Shown piece after piece: positions 35,428 through 45,012 of a DNA stretch of 64,000 bases. Numbering within the stretch: position 1 is the stretch's first letter; every line of letters begins with the position of its first letter. The notes beneath the pieces were generated by a model that searched no databases, was not told the origin of the DNA, and saw only the letters and a program-made list of their open reading frames with translations. A program made the translations under genes and the position numbers. Source of the stretch: Streptomyces fuscichromogenes (GTDB lineage Bacteria > Actinomycetota > Actinomycetes > Streptomycetales > Streptomycetaceae); contig NZ_BMML01000006.1 in assembly GCF_014645815.1 (NCBI RefSeq), positions 108,587 through 172,586 of the forward strand, given 5' to 3'.

Positions 35428-35625
35428 TCAGAGGCGGGTCAGGCAGTACGCCCCGAGTCCCAGCGAGATCATCGCGGCGAGGGTCGCGAGGGTCGCGGAT
35501 GCGACCTGGCTCACACCCTGGGCGACGGATTCGCCGCGCCGGAGCCGGGTGCCGGTCCACACGAGCAGCGCGCCCCCGAACAGGGCGAACACCACCCCCG
35601 CGAAGATCGCCGGTCCGCTCTCCAT
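35428..35625 (-). CDS. Small two-helix membrane protein, unknown function
   Basis: 65 aa from the ATG at 35625 (MESGPAIFAGVVFAL), preferred over a 107-codon reading because AAGGGG sits 10 bp upstream and the longer N-terminus is Pro/Arg junk. Two hydrophobic helices (about 6-23 and 44-63) flank a basic loop TRLRRGESVAQG. No family is recognised. It is a lone gene between topA and the methyltransferase. Confidence 0.7.
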   Translation of the reverse strand: MESGPAIFAGVVFALFGGALLVWTGTRLRRGESVAQGVSQVASATLATLAAMISLGLGAYCLTRL

Positions 35626-35949
35626 GGCCCGCGCGCCCCTTCCCTGCCGCCTGCGACTGCCCAGCGCCCGGAGAATGGCACGCACGGGCGGCAGGCGGGA
35701 GGCCGGCGGGCGAAATCGAGGTGAACGAGCGGGCGCAACCTTCTCGAACATTCGATCGACGGACTAGCGGCAGTGCAGCGACGGACCGGTGCTGGACGGG
35801 CATGGGACGGGCATGGGACCGGATGGGAGCGGCATGGGACCGGCGCTGGACGGGCGTTGAACCGCAGGGCGAACGTTCCGGCCAGATTTTTCCGGCTCTT
35901 TCCCCTCCCGGCGTGTCCCAGGGACCCGCCGGGCACACCTTCCGGTCCG

Positions 35950-37479
35950 TCAGACCGCAGGCTCCAGGAACCCCTGCTCCACCAGCAGCCGGATCTGCGC
36001 GGGCGTCCGGTCGCGCAGCAGCACCGGGTCCTCACCCATCAGTTGCGCGATGGCGTCGAGAATCCGCCCCGCGCTCAGCGTGCCGTCGCACACCCCCGCG
36101 AACCCGGCGCCGACCGTGTCCACCTTGGTCGCGCGGCGCATCCCGCGGTGCTGGCGCAGCACCACGTGCTCCGGGTCCTCGGCGCCGGGCAGCCCGACCT
36201 GCTCCTGGACCACCTCGACGGCGAGCCGGAAGTGGCCCTCCAGGAGATCCGCGTCGTCGTGGGCACGGAGGTAGTCGAGCCGGTCGAAGTGCGCGCGGAT
36301 CGTCTCGCCGAGCGGCTGTTCGATCGGATGCGGCCACTCCTCCACGGTGACCGAGGGCACGGCGGCACCCGTCCTCCGCAGCGTGATCCAGCCGAATCCC
36401 ACCCCCTTCACCTTGCGCGCCTCGAACTCGTCGAGCCACACGTCGTACCGCGCCTGGTACTCCGCCGAGTCCCCGCGGTGGTCACCGGAGTCCCGGAGCC
36501 ACAACTCGGCGTACTGGTTGACGTCCTGCACCTCGCGCTGCACGATCCACGCATCGCAGCCGCGCGGCACCCACGACCTGACCCTGTCCTGCCAGTCCTC
36601 CCCCGCGACGTGCTGCCAGTTGGCGAGGAACTGCGCGAACCCGCCCTCGCTCAGCCGCTCCCCGGCCTGTTGAACGAGCGAGCGGCACAGATCGTCCCCG
36701 CCCATCCCGCCGTCCCGGTACGTCAGCCGGGCGCCCGGCGAGATCACGAACGGCGGGTTGGAGACGATCAGGTCGAACGTCTCCCCGTCCTTGACCGGCT
36801 CGAACAGCGAGCCCTCGGACAGCTCGGCCGCCGGCGCGCCGGAGAGCGCCAGCGTGAGCGCCGTGATGTGCAGGGCGCGGGGGTTGACGTCGGTCGCCGT
36901 CACGCGTGTGGCGTGCTGGGCGGCGTGCAGCGCCTGGATCCCGGAGCCGGTGCCGAGGTCGAGGGCGGCCGCGACGGGCGTACGGACGGTGATGCCGGCG
37001 AGCGTCGTGGACGCGCCGCCGACCCCGAGGACCACACCCTCGTGCCGCTGCCCGATGCCGCCGGCGCCGCCGACCGCGCACCCGAGGTCGGACACGATGA
37101 ACCAGTCCTCGCCGTCGGGCCCGCCGTACGGCCGTACGTCCACGGTGGCCGCGAACTCGTCGCCGCCCACCCGGGTCAGCCAGCCGCTGTCCACGAGGTC
37201 GTCGAGGGGCAGCACGCCGGCCACGCGCGCGTGCGGCACGGGCTGCTGGAGCAGGAACAGCCGGACGAGCGTCTCAAGGGGCGCGTCACCGCGGGTCGCC
37301 CGCAGCGCGGGCACCGTCTCGCTACGGGCCAGCGCCGCGTACGCGGGCGCGCCGAGCAGGTCGAGCAGCCCGTCGGCGGTGAAGGACGCGTCCAGCAGGG
37401 CGGCGCGCAGCCGGGCGGCGGCGTCGGGGCGGTCGGAGGCGGGCAGGGGGGCGAGGCCGGAGTCAGTCACGCCCTCCAT
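35950..37479 (-). CDS. Class I SAM-dependent methyltransferase, N5-Gln/HemK-like
   Basis: About 509 aa. Residues 1-150 form an N-terminal helical domain. The Rossmann methyltransferase core (about 155-330) has motif I DLGTGSGIQALHA and SNPPFVIS, the NPPF/Y active-site motif of HemK/PrmC and RsmC-type enzymes that methylate glutamine or exocyclic amino groups. The C-terminal 180 residues form an additional domain found in actinobacterial members. The substrate is unknown. Starts are possible at 37494, 37479 (ATG, used here) or a GTG at 37470. The GGAGGG upstream is too close to the GTG to decide. Confidence 0.85.
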   Translation of the reverse strand: MEGVTDSGLAPLPASDRPDAAARLRAALLDASFTADGLLDLLGAPAYAALARSETVPALRATRGDAPLETLVRLFLLQQPVPHARVAGVLPLDDLVDSGWLTRVGGDEFAATVDVRPYGGPDGEDWFIVSDLGCAVGGAGGIGQRHEGVVLGVGGASTTLAGITVRTPVAAALDLGTGSGIQALHAAQHATRVTATDVNPRALHITALTLALSGAPAAELSEGSLFEPVKDGETFDLIVSNPPFVISPGARLTYRDGGMGGDDLCRSLVQQAGERLSEGGFAQFLANWQHVAGEDWQDRVRSWVPRGCDAWIVQREVQDVNQYAELWLRDSGDHRGDSAEYQARYDVWLDEFEARKVKGVGFGWITLRRTGAAVPSVTVEEWPHPIEQPLGETIRAHFDRLDYLRAHDDADLLEGHFRLAVEVVQEQVGLPGAEDPEHVVLRQHRGMRRATKVDTVGAGFAGVCDGTLSAGRILDAIAQLMGEDPVLLRDRTPAQIRLLVEQGFLEPAV

Positions 37480-37714
37480 TGTGGCCCGTGGCACCGCCCG
37501 ACCGCGGACTCAGCACACGACTCCGGACCACGGAACCCGGGACCACCGGACTCGGGACCACCGGACTCGGGACCCGGCCCCGAACCACCGGGGCCCGGCA
37601 CCCGGCCTCAGCGCGTGGCGCCGGCTCCGGCCCCCGGCCCCGGCCTTCGCCCTACCCCCGGCCCCGCCCCCGGCCCCGGAGGCTCGGCCTCGCAGGCCGG
37701 GGCAGTTCCTTGTC

Positions 37715-38383
37715 TCAGCCCGCGGTCGACGAGGAGGAGGATGCGGACGAGGACGCGGACGCCGACGAAGACGGCGTCGACCCCGACGCGGGGGTCGACA
37801 CCCCGGTCGTCGCCGTCGCGGAGACCTTCTTGCAGCTGGCCTGTTCGGCGATCGCGTCCTTGACCTCGCCCTGTTCCAGGGCCTGCAGCGCCGCCGTGCC
37901 GCTCTTGCTCTGCGTCTCCAGCTGCGTCGTCTGGGAGGCGATGTCCTGCAGACCGGACGCGAACTTGGCCTGGTTCTTGGTGTCGAGCGCGTCGACCTTC
38001 TTCTTCAGGTCGGCATAGGAGGCGGAGAGGCTGTTGAGGGTCGTGACCACGTTCTGCTGGCGCTTGGCGCCCTCCTCCACCCCGGGGGGCGCGCCGGCAC
38101 CGCTGATGGCGGAGGCGAGCGCCTTGTAGGCGTCGGACATGTCCTGGAAGGCCTGGGAGTCGGTCTTCTGGATGGTCGTGGGCGAGCTCGTGGTGTCCGA
38201 GACCGCCGTGGAGATCGCCTCGTTCGCCGCCTTGATCTTCGCGTCCTGCGCCGGCACCGCGTCGCACACGGTCTTGGCCCAGGCGATCAGCTTCGGGTCG
38301 GTGCCCTTGTTGCTGCTGCACCCGGACAGCGCCACCACCAGTACCGCGCCGCCGGACAGTGCGGCCGCGAGCTTCTTGTTCAC
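37715..38383 (-). CDS. Small secreted lipoprotein with helical core and Ser-rich tail
   Basis: 222 aa from a GTG at 38383 (GGAAGGGA 8 bp upstream). The signal peptide NKKLAAALSGGAVLVV ends in lipobox ALSGC. The mature domain (about 30-185) is helical and Ala/Lys/Gln-rich with two Cys residues (TVCDAV and ASCKKV). The tail is Ser/Ala/Thr-rich, a likely spacer to the cell wall. No known domain is recognised. The gene stands alone between the methyltransferase and hppA, with the same orientation. Confidence 0.8.
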   Translation of the reverse strand: MNKKLAAALSGGAVLVVALSGCSSNKGTDPKLIAWAKTVCDAVPAQDAKIKAANEAISTAVSDTTSSPTTIQKTDSQAFQDMSDAYKALASAISGAGAPPGVEEGAKRQQNVVTTLNSLSASYADLKKKVDALDTKNQAKFASGLQDIASQTTQLETQSKSGTAALQALEQGEVKDAIAEQASCKKVSATATTGVSTPASGSTPSSSASASSSASSSSSTAG

Positions 38384-38680
38384 CGGATCGGTCCCTTCCA
38401 TGGCTCTCGGCCCCCGGAATCTACACGGCGGACGGACAGCACCCTCATGGAAGCACCCATTAAGTTCACTTTTGGGCAATTTTGCACCAAGGGAGAGAAG
38501 GCTCACGACGAGACGACGCGCACATTCCCGCCCCCGAGCCCACTCCCGCGCACGACCGACGGCGAGCGCCCCGGCACGCGAAACGGGCGGACGGCGTGTC
38601 AGCACACGCCATCCGCCCGCTCGTTGACCGGTCCCCCCTCGCGAGGCTCGCGAGGGCCCCGGTGGGCGTCGTAAGACCGC
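38384..38680. other. Intergenic region between the lipoprotein gene and hppA
   Basis: 297 bp. It contains the leader of the lipoprotein gene (an AT-richer patch at about 38455-38495, read on the - strand), the hairpin listed separately at 38585-38618, and a second hairpin (CCCTCGCGA/TCGCGAGGG) at 38636-38656 just past the hppA stop. No coding sequence is seen. Confidence 0.6.
38585..38618 (-). terminator. Terminator downstream of hppA
   Basis: A 14-bp stem with one mismatch (GGGCGGAtGGCGTG with CACGCCGTCCGCCC on the - strand) and a 6-nt loop, followed on the - strand by GTTTCG. It lies about 60 bp past the hppA stop. The T-run is weak, as is common in Streptomyces. Confidence 0.6.
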
Positions 38681-41089
38681 CTACGAAACCACCGCGGGAT
38701 CGGCCGGCTTGGCCACCCGTTCGGCGCTGTCCTCGTCGTCGCCGACGGCGATGCCGCGCCGCTTGGAGACGTAGACCGAGCCGACGATCACGATCAGCGC
38801 GAGGACCGCGATCGTGATCCGGACGCCGACGCTCTTGTCATGGCCGTAGGAGAACTTGATCACCGCGGGTGCGATGAGCAGGGAGACCAGGTTCATGACC
38901 TTGAGCAGCGGGTTGATCGCGGGTCCCGCGGTGTCCTTGAAGGGGTCGCCGACCGTGTCGCCGATCACCGTGGCGGCGTGGGCCTCGCTGCCCTTGCCGC
39001 CGTGGTGGCCGTCCTCGACCAGCTTCTTGGCGTTGTCCCAGGCACCACCGGAGTTGGCCAGGAACACCGCCATCAGGGTGCCGGCGCCGATCGCGCCCGC
39101 GAGGTAGGAGCCGAGCGCTCCGACACCGAGTGTGAACCCGATGAAGATGGGCGCCATCACGGCGAGCAGTCCCGGCGTGGCCAGCTCGCGCAGGGCGTCC
39201 TTGGTGCAGATGTCGACGACCTTGCCGTACTCGGGCGTCTCCGTGTAGTCCATGATCCCGGGGTGCTCGCGGAACTGCCGCCGCACCTCGAAGACCACCG
39301 AACCCGCCGACCGCGACACGGCGTTGATGGCGAGTCCGGAGAAGAGGAAGACGACCGCCGCGCCGGCGATCAGGCCGACCAGGTTGTTGGGCTGCGAGAT
39401 GTCCATGGACAGGGTCAACGGGGCGCCCGTACCGCTGAGTTTCGCGCCCACGTCCTGCACGTTCGTGGTGATCGCGTCCCGGTACGACCCGAAGAGCGCC
39501 GACGCCGCGAGGACGGCGGTGGCGATGGCGATGCCCTTGGTGATGGCCTTGGTGGTGTTGCCGACGGCGTCCAGGTTGGTGAGCACCTGCGCGCCCGCGC
39601 CCTCGACGTCCCCGGACATCTCGGCGATGCCCTGGGCGTTGTCGGAGACCGGCCCGAAGGTGTCCATGGCGACGATGACGCCGACCGTGGTGAGCAGGCC
39701 GGTGCCGGCCAGCGCCACCGCGAACAGCGCGAGCATGATCGACGTACCGCCGAGCAGGAAGGCGCCGTAGACGCCGAGGCCGATCAGCAGAGCGGTGTAG
39801 ACGGCCGATTCCAGGCCGATCGAGATACCGGCGAGGACCACGGTGGCCGGGCCGGTCAGCGAGGTCTTGCCGATGTCCATGACCGGACGCCGGTTGGTCT
39901 CGGTGAAGTAGCCGGTCAGCTGCTGGATGACGGCCGCGAGCAGGATGCCGATGGCGACCGCGACGAGCGCGAGGATCCGCGGGTCGCCGTCCTTGGCCCG
40001 GATGGCCGCGTCGGAGATGCCGTGCAGGTCCGCGTAGTTCCCGGGCAGGTAGACGAAGACCGCGATCGCGACGAGCACGAGCGAGATCACCGCGGAGATG
40101 AAGAAGCCGCGGTTGATGGCGCTCATGCCGCTGCGGTCGCTGCGGCGCGGGGCGACCGCGAAGATGCCGATCATCGCGGTGAGCACGCCGATGGCCGGCA
40201 CCAGAAGCGGGAAGGCCAGTCCGGAGTCGCCGAAGGCGGCCTTGCCGAGGATCAGCGCGGCGACCAGGGTCACGGCGTACGACTCGAAGAGGTCGGCCGC
40301 CATGCCCGCGCAGTCGCCGACGTTGTCGCCCACGTTGTCCGCGATGGTCGCGGCATTGCGCGGGTCGTCCTCCGGAATGCCCTGTTCGACCTTGCCGACC
40401 AGGTCGGCGCCGACGTCGGCGGCCTTGGTGAAGATGCCGCCGCCGACTCGCATGAACATGGCGATCAGGGCGGCTCCGAGGCCGAAGCCTTCGAGCACCT
40501 TCGGCGCGTCGGCCGCGTACACCAGCACCACACAGGAGGCGCCGAGCAGGCCGAGCCCCACCGTGAACATGCCGACGACGCCGCCCGTGCGGAAAGCGAT
40601 CTTCATGGCTTTGTGCGAGACGGCGGTGAGATCCTTTTCTGGTTCACCCGCCGCCGGAGTGGCTTCCCTGGCGGCAGCGGCGACGCGCACATTGCTGCGT
40701 ACGGCGAGCCACATGCCGATATAACCGGTGGTCGCCGAGAAGACCGCGCCGATCAAGAAGAAGATCGACCGGCCGGCGCGCTGATTCCAGTCGTCCGCGG
40801 GCAGCAGCAGGAGCAGGAAGAACACCACGACGGCGAATGCGCCGAGGGTGCGCAACTGTCGGCCCAGATAGGCGTTCGCGCCTTCCTGGACCGCCGCCGC
40901 GATCTTCTTCATGCTGTCGGTGCCCTCGCCCGCCGCGAGTACCTGGCGCACCAGGATCCAGGCGACCACGAGCGCGGCCAGCGCGACGACGGCGATGACC
41001 GCCACCAGGGCCCGATTGTCGTCGGTCAGGACCGCGGCTGCGAAGGTTGTGGGGTGGCCCAACTGATGAGGGGTAGAAAGCCCCGCCAT
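38681..41089 (-). CDS. hppA: Membrane-bound proton-pumping pyrophosphatase, K+-independent type
   Basis: 802 aa with about 16 hydrophobic segments. The pyrophosphate/Mg site is intact: DVGADLVGKVE, then DDPRNAATIADNVGDNVGD, and EHPGIMD... further on. The residue that decides K+ dependence is Lys (GNTTKA) rather than Ala, marking the K+-independent, H+-pumping class. It hydrolyses pyrophosphate from biosynthesis and pumps protons out, building membrane potential. A conserved single gene next to bldG in Streptomyces. A 348-bp upstream region separates it from the bldG operon. Confidence 0.95.
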   Translation of the reverse strand: MAGLSTPHQLGHPTTFAAAVLTDDNRALVAVIAVVALAALVVAWILVRQVLAAGEGTDSMKKIAAAVQEGANAYLGRQLRTLGAFAVVVFFLLLLLPADDWNQRAGRSIFFLIGAVFSATTGYIGMWLAVRSNVRVAAAAREATPAAGEPEKDLTAVSHKAMKIAFRTGGVVGMFTVGLGLLGASCVVLVYAADAPKVLEGFGLGAALIAMFMRVGGGIFTKAADVGADLVGKVEQGIPEDDPRNAATIADNVGDNVGDCAGMAADLFESYAVTLVAALILGKAAFGDSGLAFPLLVPAIGVLTAMIGIFAVAPRRSDRSGMSAINRGFFISAVISLVLVAIAVFVYLPGNYADLHGISDAAIRAKDGDPRILALVAVAIGILLAAVIQQLTGYFTETNRRPVMDIGKTSLTGPATVVLAGISIGLESAVYTALLIGLGVYGAFLLGGTSIMLALFAVALAGTGLLTTVGVIVAMDTFGPVSDNAQGIAEMSGDVEGAGAQVLTNLDAVGNTTKAITKGIAIATAVLAASALFGSYRDAITTNVQDVGAKLSGTGAPLTLSMDISQPNNLVGLIAGAAVVFLFSGLAINAVSRSAGSVVFEVRRQFREHPGIMDYTETPEYGKVVDICTKDALRELATPGLLAVMAPIFIGFTLGVGALGSYLAGAIGAGTLMAVFLANSGGAWDNAKKLVEDGHHGGKGSEAHAATVIGDTVGDPFKDTAGPAINPLLKVMNLVSLLIAPAVIKFSYGHDKSVGVRITIAVLALIVIVGSVYVSKRRGIAVGDDEDSAERVAKPADPAVVS

Positions 41090-41437
41090 TCGTCCTCCTT
41101 GACGCTTGGACTGAGCTCAAGATGTGGACGGATTGTAGGTACCCGCGAGTGATCTAAACAGGGGACGGTAAACGGAATTGGCCTTCTCGTGCTCTTCAGC
41201 AAATGATCGAGGTCGCATCGACGAACCCGAAAGCGGTAATGCTCCAAAAGCATTGACGGCGGCGTTTACTTGATCGAATTATCGCCTGATTGATCGTGAA
41301 TGAATTCACTAAATCCATCGCACGAGATCACTGTACGACCGGCGCGTGGTTGACGCGGCCATGCGGACAGGCGGAAACGCCGAAGGGCCCCACCCGGTGG
41401 GGCCCTTCGGAGACGGACGGTGTGACCGGTATCACTC
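41090..41437. other. Intergenic region upstream of hppA
   Basis: 348 bp. 41100-41340 is unusually AT-rich for this genome and should hold the hppA promoter(s) on the - strand. No single -35/-10 pair stands out. The strong hairpin at 41380-41410, the end of the bldG transcript, is listed separately. No coding sequence is seen. Confidence 0.6.
41380..41410 (-). terminator. Strong hairpin terminator after the anti-sigma gene
   Basis: A perfect 14-bp stem (CCGAAGGGCCCCAC / GTGGGGCCCTTCGG) with a 3-nt loop, 27 bp beyond the stop of the anti-sigma-factor gene. There is no long T-run, but stem strength and position fit the end of the bldG-anti-sigma transcript. Confidence 0.75.
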
Positions 41438-41872
41438 TCAGGTGAGCGCGACTCCGGGCGGGGTCGTCGGCCAGGTCATGCGGATCAGCCCGCCGTGCTC
41501 CCCTGCGGTGACCTCCACGTCGTCGACGAGGCCGCTGATGACCGCGAGGCCCATCTCGTCCTCCTCGGCGTCCACGTCGAGCTCCGCCGCGCCGCCGGAC
41601 GTCCGGTCACCGGGAACGGAACGGGGTGCCTCGTCGCCGACCTCGATGGAGAACTGCTTCTCCTCCTCGATCAGCGCCACCCGCACCGGCTCGGCGATAC
41701 CGGCGACCTGATGCAGGCCCACGGCACGGGAACACGCCTCGCCGACGGCCAGCCGGACCTCGTCCAGGACGGCCTCGTCCACTCCGGCCCTGCGCGCCAC
41801 CGCCGCCGCCACCAGTCGGGCGGTACGGACGTGCTCGGGCAGCGCGCTGAAGCGGAGTTCAACGGTGGCCAT
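41438..41872 (-). CDS. RsbW/SpoIIAB-like anti-sigma factor, partner of BldG
   Basis: 144 aa, GHKL ATPase fold. The N box reads VGEACSRAVGLHQ: the Mg-binding Asn usual in this family (ELVANA type) is Ser, so nucleotide binding may be altered. The G-box region is DEMGLAVISGLVDDV, and a 20-residue Asp/Glu/Gly insertion precedes it. Known from Streptomyces: the gene beside bldG encodes an anti-sigma factor of this family (SCO3548 type) that binds BldG. GAGGGGGAC precedes the ATG. It lies 240 bp downstream of bldG and is probably co-transcribed. Confidence 0.88.
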   Translation of the reverse strand: MATVELRFSALPEHVRTARLVAAAVARRAGVDEAVLDEVRLAVGEACSRAVGLHQVAGIAEPVRVALIEEEKQFSIEVGDEAPRSVPGDRTSGGAAELDVDAEEDEMGLAVISGLVDDVEVTAGEHGGLIRMTWPTTPPGVALT

Positions 41873-42112
41873 GCGTCCCCCTCGGAACTACGGGCGTGCG
41901 GTAGGGGGCCGGGCCGCCGAAGAACCCGGACCCCCGATGGATTGCGTCCGCCGCGGGCACCGCGGTCCGTGAGCGGCTGGCGGCACGGGCACGCGGGCCC
42001 GTAGACGGGCGGGGGTGACACGGGTGTCCGTACGGCGCGTACGGGCCCGTGCCGAGGGCCGGCCGGACGGCACGGACCGATGGGCGGTCCGGGTCCGTCG
42101 GCCGGCCCGGGG

Positions 42113-42454
42113 TCAGTCGGTGGCCGCCACCGCTTCCTCGACCGAGGTGTGGATCGGGAACACCTTGGTGAGGCCGGTGATACGGAAGATCTTCAGAATG
42201 CGCTCCTGGTTGCAGACCAGGCGCAGTGAGCCCTCATGGGCACGCACCCGCTTCAGGCCGCCGACCAGTACGCCGAGCCCGGTGGAGTCGAGGAAGTCCA
42301 CGCCCTCCATGTCGACGACGAGGTGGAAATTCCCGTCGTTCACCAGCTCGACCAGCTGCTCGCGCAGCTTGGGCGCGGTATATACGTCGATTTCGCCACC
42401 GACCTCGACGACCGTACGATCGCCGACTGTACGGGTCGACAGGGACAGGTCCAC
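42113..42454 (-). CDS. bldG: Anti-sigma factor antagonist BldG
   Basis: 113 aa, STAS-domain anti-anti-sigma factor. The conserved phosphorylation site is Ser57 in FLDSTGLGVLV. In Streptomyces coelicolor BldG is needed for aerial hyphae and antibiotic production. It is switched by phosphorylation at this serine and binds anti-sigma factors, including the one encoded next door. The GTG start at 42454 has GGAGG 6 bp upstream. It is divergent from the helicase gene, with about 80 bp between starts, where the promoters of both genes must lie. Confidence 0.96.
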   Translation of the reverse strand: MDLSLSTRTVGDRTVVEVGGEIDVYTAPKLREQLVELVNDGNFHLVVDMEGVDFLDSTGLGVLVGGLKRVRAHEGSLRLVCNQERILKIFRITGLTKVFPIHTSVEEAVAATD

Positions 42455-42533
42455 GGATCCTCCAGCACCTTGCTATCGAGCGGTCGTCCCTCGGGACTCG
42501 GCCTGCGGCCCCCGGGACGGTTCGCCAGCCGCG

Positions 42534-44984
42534 ATGGCATTCAATCACTTACCGGCAGGCGTGCACGACGCCTTGGCCCCATTGTCCGTCACGCCGGTGA
42601 CACACTCGGTCCCGATGGCCATAAATCACCGATCCGATCGACCGCCGGTTTCGGCCGTGTCCGGGTTCTCTCCGGGCACGGTCCTGGACCGGCTCGCCTC
42701 CGGGCCGAGCCGGGCTTCGCGCATCACTCATACGGAGCACTTGCCCCCGCGGGCGGGTCGGCATGCCGTCTGGCCTGACCGGATTCGTTCGGAGGTCGTC
42801 GCGGCCGTACAGGAGTGCGGCATCGAGCACCCCTGGGAGCACCAGGCGCTGGCCGCCGAGCACGCCCTGGACGGCGACTCGGTGGTGGTCGCCACCGGCA
42901 CCGCCTCCGGCAAGTCGCTGGCGTATCTCGTGCCGGTCCTGTCCACCCTGCTGGACGGCTCCGAGGCCGCCAACGGCCGCGGCGCCACCGCCCTCTACCT
43001 GGCCCCCACCAAGGCGCTGGCGGCCGACCAGTGCCGTTCCGTGAAGGAACTTTCACAACCTCTGGGCCACGCAGTACGCCCGGCGGTGTACGACGGCGAC
43101 ACCCCGTACGAGGAACGCGAGTGGATCCGGCAGTACGCCAACTACGTGCTGACCAACCCGGACATGCTGCACCGCGGGATCCTGCCCGGACATGCCCGCT
43201 GGTCCTCCTTCCTGAAGTCGCTGAAGTACGTCGTCGTCGACGAGTGCCACACCTACCGGGGCGTCTTCGGCTCGCACGTCGCCCAGGTGCTGCGCCGGCT
43301 GCGCCGCCTGTGCGCCCGCTACGACGCCTCCCCGGTCTTCCTGCTGGCCTCCGCCACCGCCGCCGAGCCGGCCCTCGCCGCCGGGCGGCTGACCGGCCTG
43401 CCGGTCGTGGAGATCGCCGACGACGCCTCCCCGCGCGGCGAACTGGTCTTCGCCCTCTGGGAGCCGCCGCTGACCGAGCTGCACGGCGAGAAGGGCGCCC
43501 CCGTCCGCCGTACCGCCACCGCCGAGACCGCCGACCTGCTGACCGACCTCGCCGTGCAGGGCGTGCGCTCGGTCGCCTTCGTGCGCTCCAGACGCGGCGC
43601 GGAGCTGATCTCCGTCATCGCCCAGGAACGGCTGGCCGAGGTCGACCGCTCCCTCGCCCGGCGTGTCGCGGCCTATCGCGGCGGCTACCTCCCCGAGGAG
43701 CGGCGGGCCCTGGAACGCGCGCTGCACTCCGGGGAGCTCCTCGGACTTGCCGCCACAACGGCCCTGGAGCTGGGTGTGGACGTCTCCGGGCTGGACGCCG
43801 TACTGATCGCCGGGTACCCCGGTACGAGGGCCTCTGTGTGGCAGCAGGCGGGTCGCGCGGGGCGGGCCGGGCAGGGTGCCCTCGCCGTCCTGGTCGCCCG
43901 CGACGACCCGCTGGACACCTTCCTCGTCCATCATCCCGAGGCCCTGTTCGACCAACCGGTCGAATCCACCGTCCTCGACCCCGACAACCCGTACGTCCTC
44001 GCCCCGCACCTGTGCGCCGCCGCGGCCGAGATCCCCCTCACCGACGACGACCTCGACCTGTTCGGCCCCGCCTGCAAGGAGCTGCTGCCGCAGCTGGAGG
44101 CCGCGAAGCTGCTGCGCCGCCGGACGAAGGCCTGGCACTGGACCCGGCGGGAGCGGGCCGCCGAGCTGACCGACATCCGCGGCGAGGGCGGCCGCCCGGT
44201 GCAGGTCGTCGAGGCGGGCACGGGGCGCCTGCTGGGCACGGTGGACGCGAGTGCCGCCCACTCCACGGTCCACGAGGGCGCGGTCCACCTCCACCAGGGC
44301 CGCACCTACCTCGTGCGCTCCCTCGACCTGGAGGACTCGGTGGCCCTGGTCGAGCAGGCCGACCCGCCGTACTCCACGGTCGCCCGCGACACCACGGCCA
44401 TCTCCGTCCTGGAGACGGACACCGAGGTCCCCTGGGGCGACGGCCGCCTCTGCTACGGCTCCGTCGAGGTCACCAACCAGGTGGTCTCCTTCCTGCGCCG
44501 CCGGCTCATCACCGGCGAGGTCCTGGGCGAGACGAAACTCGACCTCCCTCCTCGTACGCTGCGCACCCGCGCGGTGTGGTGGACCGTCACCGAGGACCAG
44601 CTCGACGAGGCCCGGATCAACCCGGAGATCCTCGGCGGCGCCCTGCACGCCGCCGAACACGCCTCCATCGGCCTGCTCCCGCTCTTCGCGACCTGCGACC
44701 GCTGGGACATCGGCGGCGTGTCGATCCCGCTGCACCCCGACACGCTCCTGCCGACCGTCTTCGTCTACGACGGCCACCCCGGCGGCGCGGGCTTCGCGGA
44801 GCGCGCCTTCCACACCGCCCGCACCTGGCTGACGGCGACGCTGGAGGCGATCGCCGTGTGCGAGTGCGACGCCGGGTGTCCGTCGTGCATCCAGTCCCCC
44901 AAGTGCGGGAACGGGAACGAGCCGTTGCACAAGCGAGGGGCGGTGCGGCTGCTCACGGTGCTGTTGAGGGGGGCGCCGGGGTAG
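42534..44984 (+). CDS. DEAD/DEAH superfamily 2 helicase with C-terminal Cys cluster (MrfA-like, DUF1998)
   Basis: 816 aa from ATG 42534 (MAFNHLPAG). Helicase core: motif I ATGTASGKSLAYL, motif II DECHTYRG, motif III SATAAEP, a second RecA domain with ALELGVDVSGLDAV and motif VI QQAGRAGRAGQG. The C-terminus carries CECDAGCPSCIQ and KCGNGNEPLHK, four Cys that match the metal-binding DUF1998 domain of Bacillus MrfA, a DNA-repair helicase acting on mitomycin lesions. A nucleic-acid repair role is inferred. It is divergent from bldG and convergent with the tad operon. The upstream 42015-42533 frame is open but has no start evidence. Confidence 0.9.
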   Translation: MAFNHLPAGVHDALAPLSVTPVTHSVPMAINHRSDRPPVSAVSGFSPGTVLDRLASGPSRASRITHTEHLPPRAGRHAVWPDRIRSEVVAAVQECGIEHPWEHQALAAEHALDGDSVVVATGTASGKSLAYLVPVLSTLLDGSEAANGRGATALYLAPTKALAADQCRSVKELSQPLGHAVRPAVYDGDTPYEEREWIRQYANYVLTNPDMLHRGILPGHARWSSFLKSLKYVVVDECHTYRGVFGSHVAQVLRRLRRLCARYDASPVFLLASATAAEPALAAGRLTGLPVVEIADDASPRGELVFALWEPPLTELHGEKGAPVRRTATAETADLLTDLAVQGVRSVAFVRSRRGAELISVIAQERLAEVDRSLARRVAAYRGGYLPEERRALERALHSGELLGLAATTALELGVDVSGLDAVLIAGYPGTRASVWQQAGRAGRAGQGALAVLVARDDPLDTFLVHHPEALFDQPVESTVLDPDNPYVLAPHLCAAAAEIPLTDDDLDLFGPACKELLPQLEAAKLLRRRTKAWHWTRRERAAELTDIRGEGGRPVQVVEAGTGRLLGTVDASAAHSTVHEGAVHLHQGRTYLVRSLDLEDSVALVEQADPPYSTVARDTTAISVLETDTEVPWGDGRLCYGSVEVTNQVVSFLRRRLITGEVLGETKLDLPPRTLRTRAVWWTVTEDQLDEARINPEILGGALHAAEHASIGLLPLFATCDRWDIGGVSIPLHPDTLLPTVFVYDGHPGGAGFAERAFHTARTWLTATLEAIAVCECDAGCPSCIQSPKCGNGNEPLHKRGAVRLLTVLLRGAPG

Positions 44985-45012
44985 GGGTGGGCGGTTGCGT
45001 CGGTGCGGGCCG

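Noticed and set aside
42015..42533. N-terminal extension of the helicase (173 more codons)
   Set aside because: It would run antisense through bldG, and the sequence is Arg-rich without similarity to helicases.
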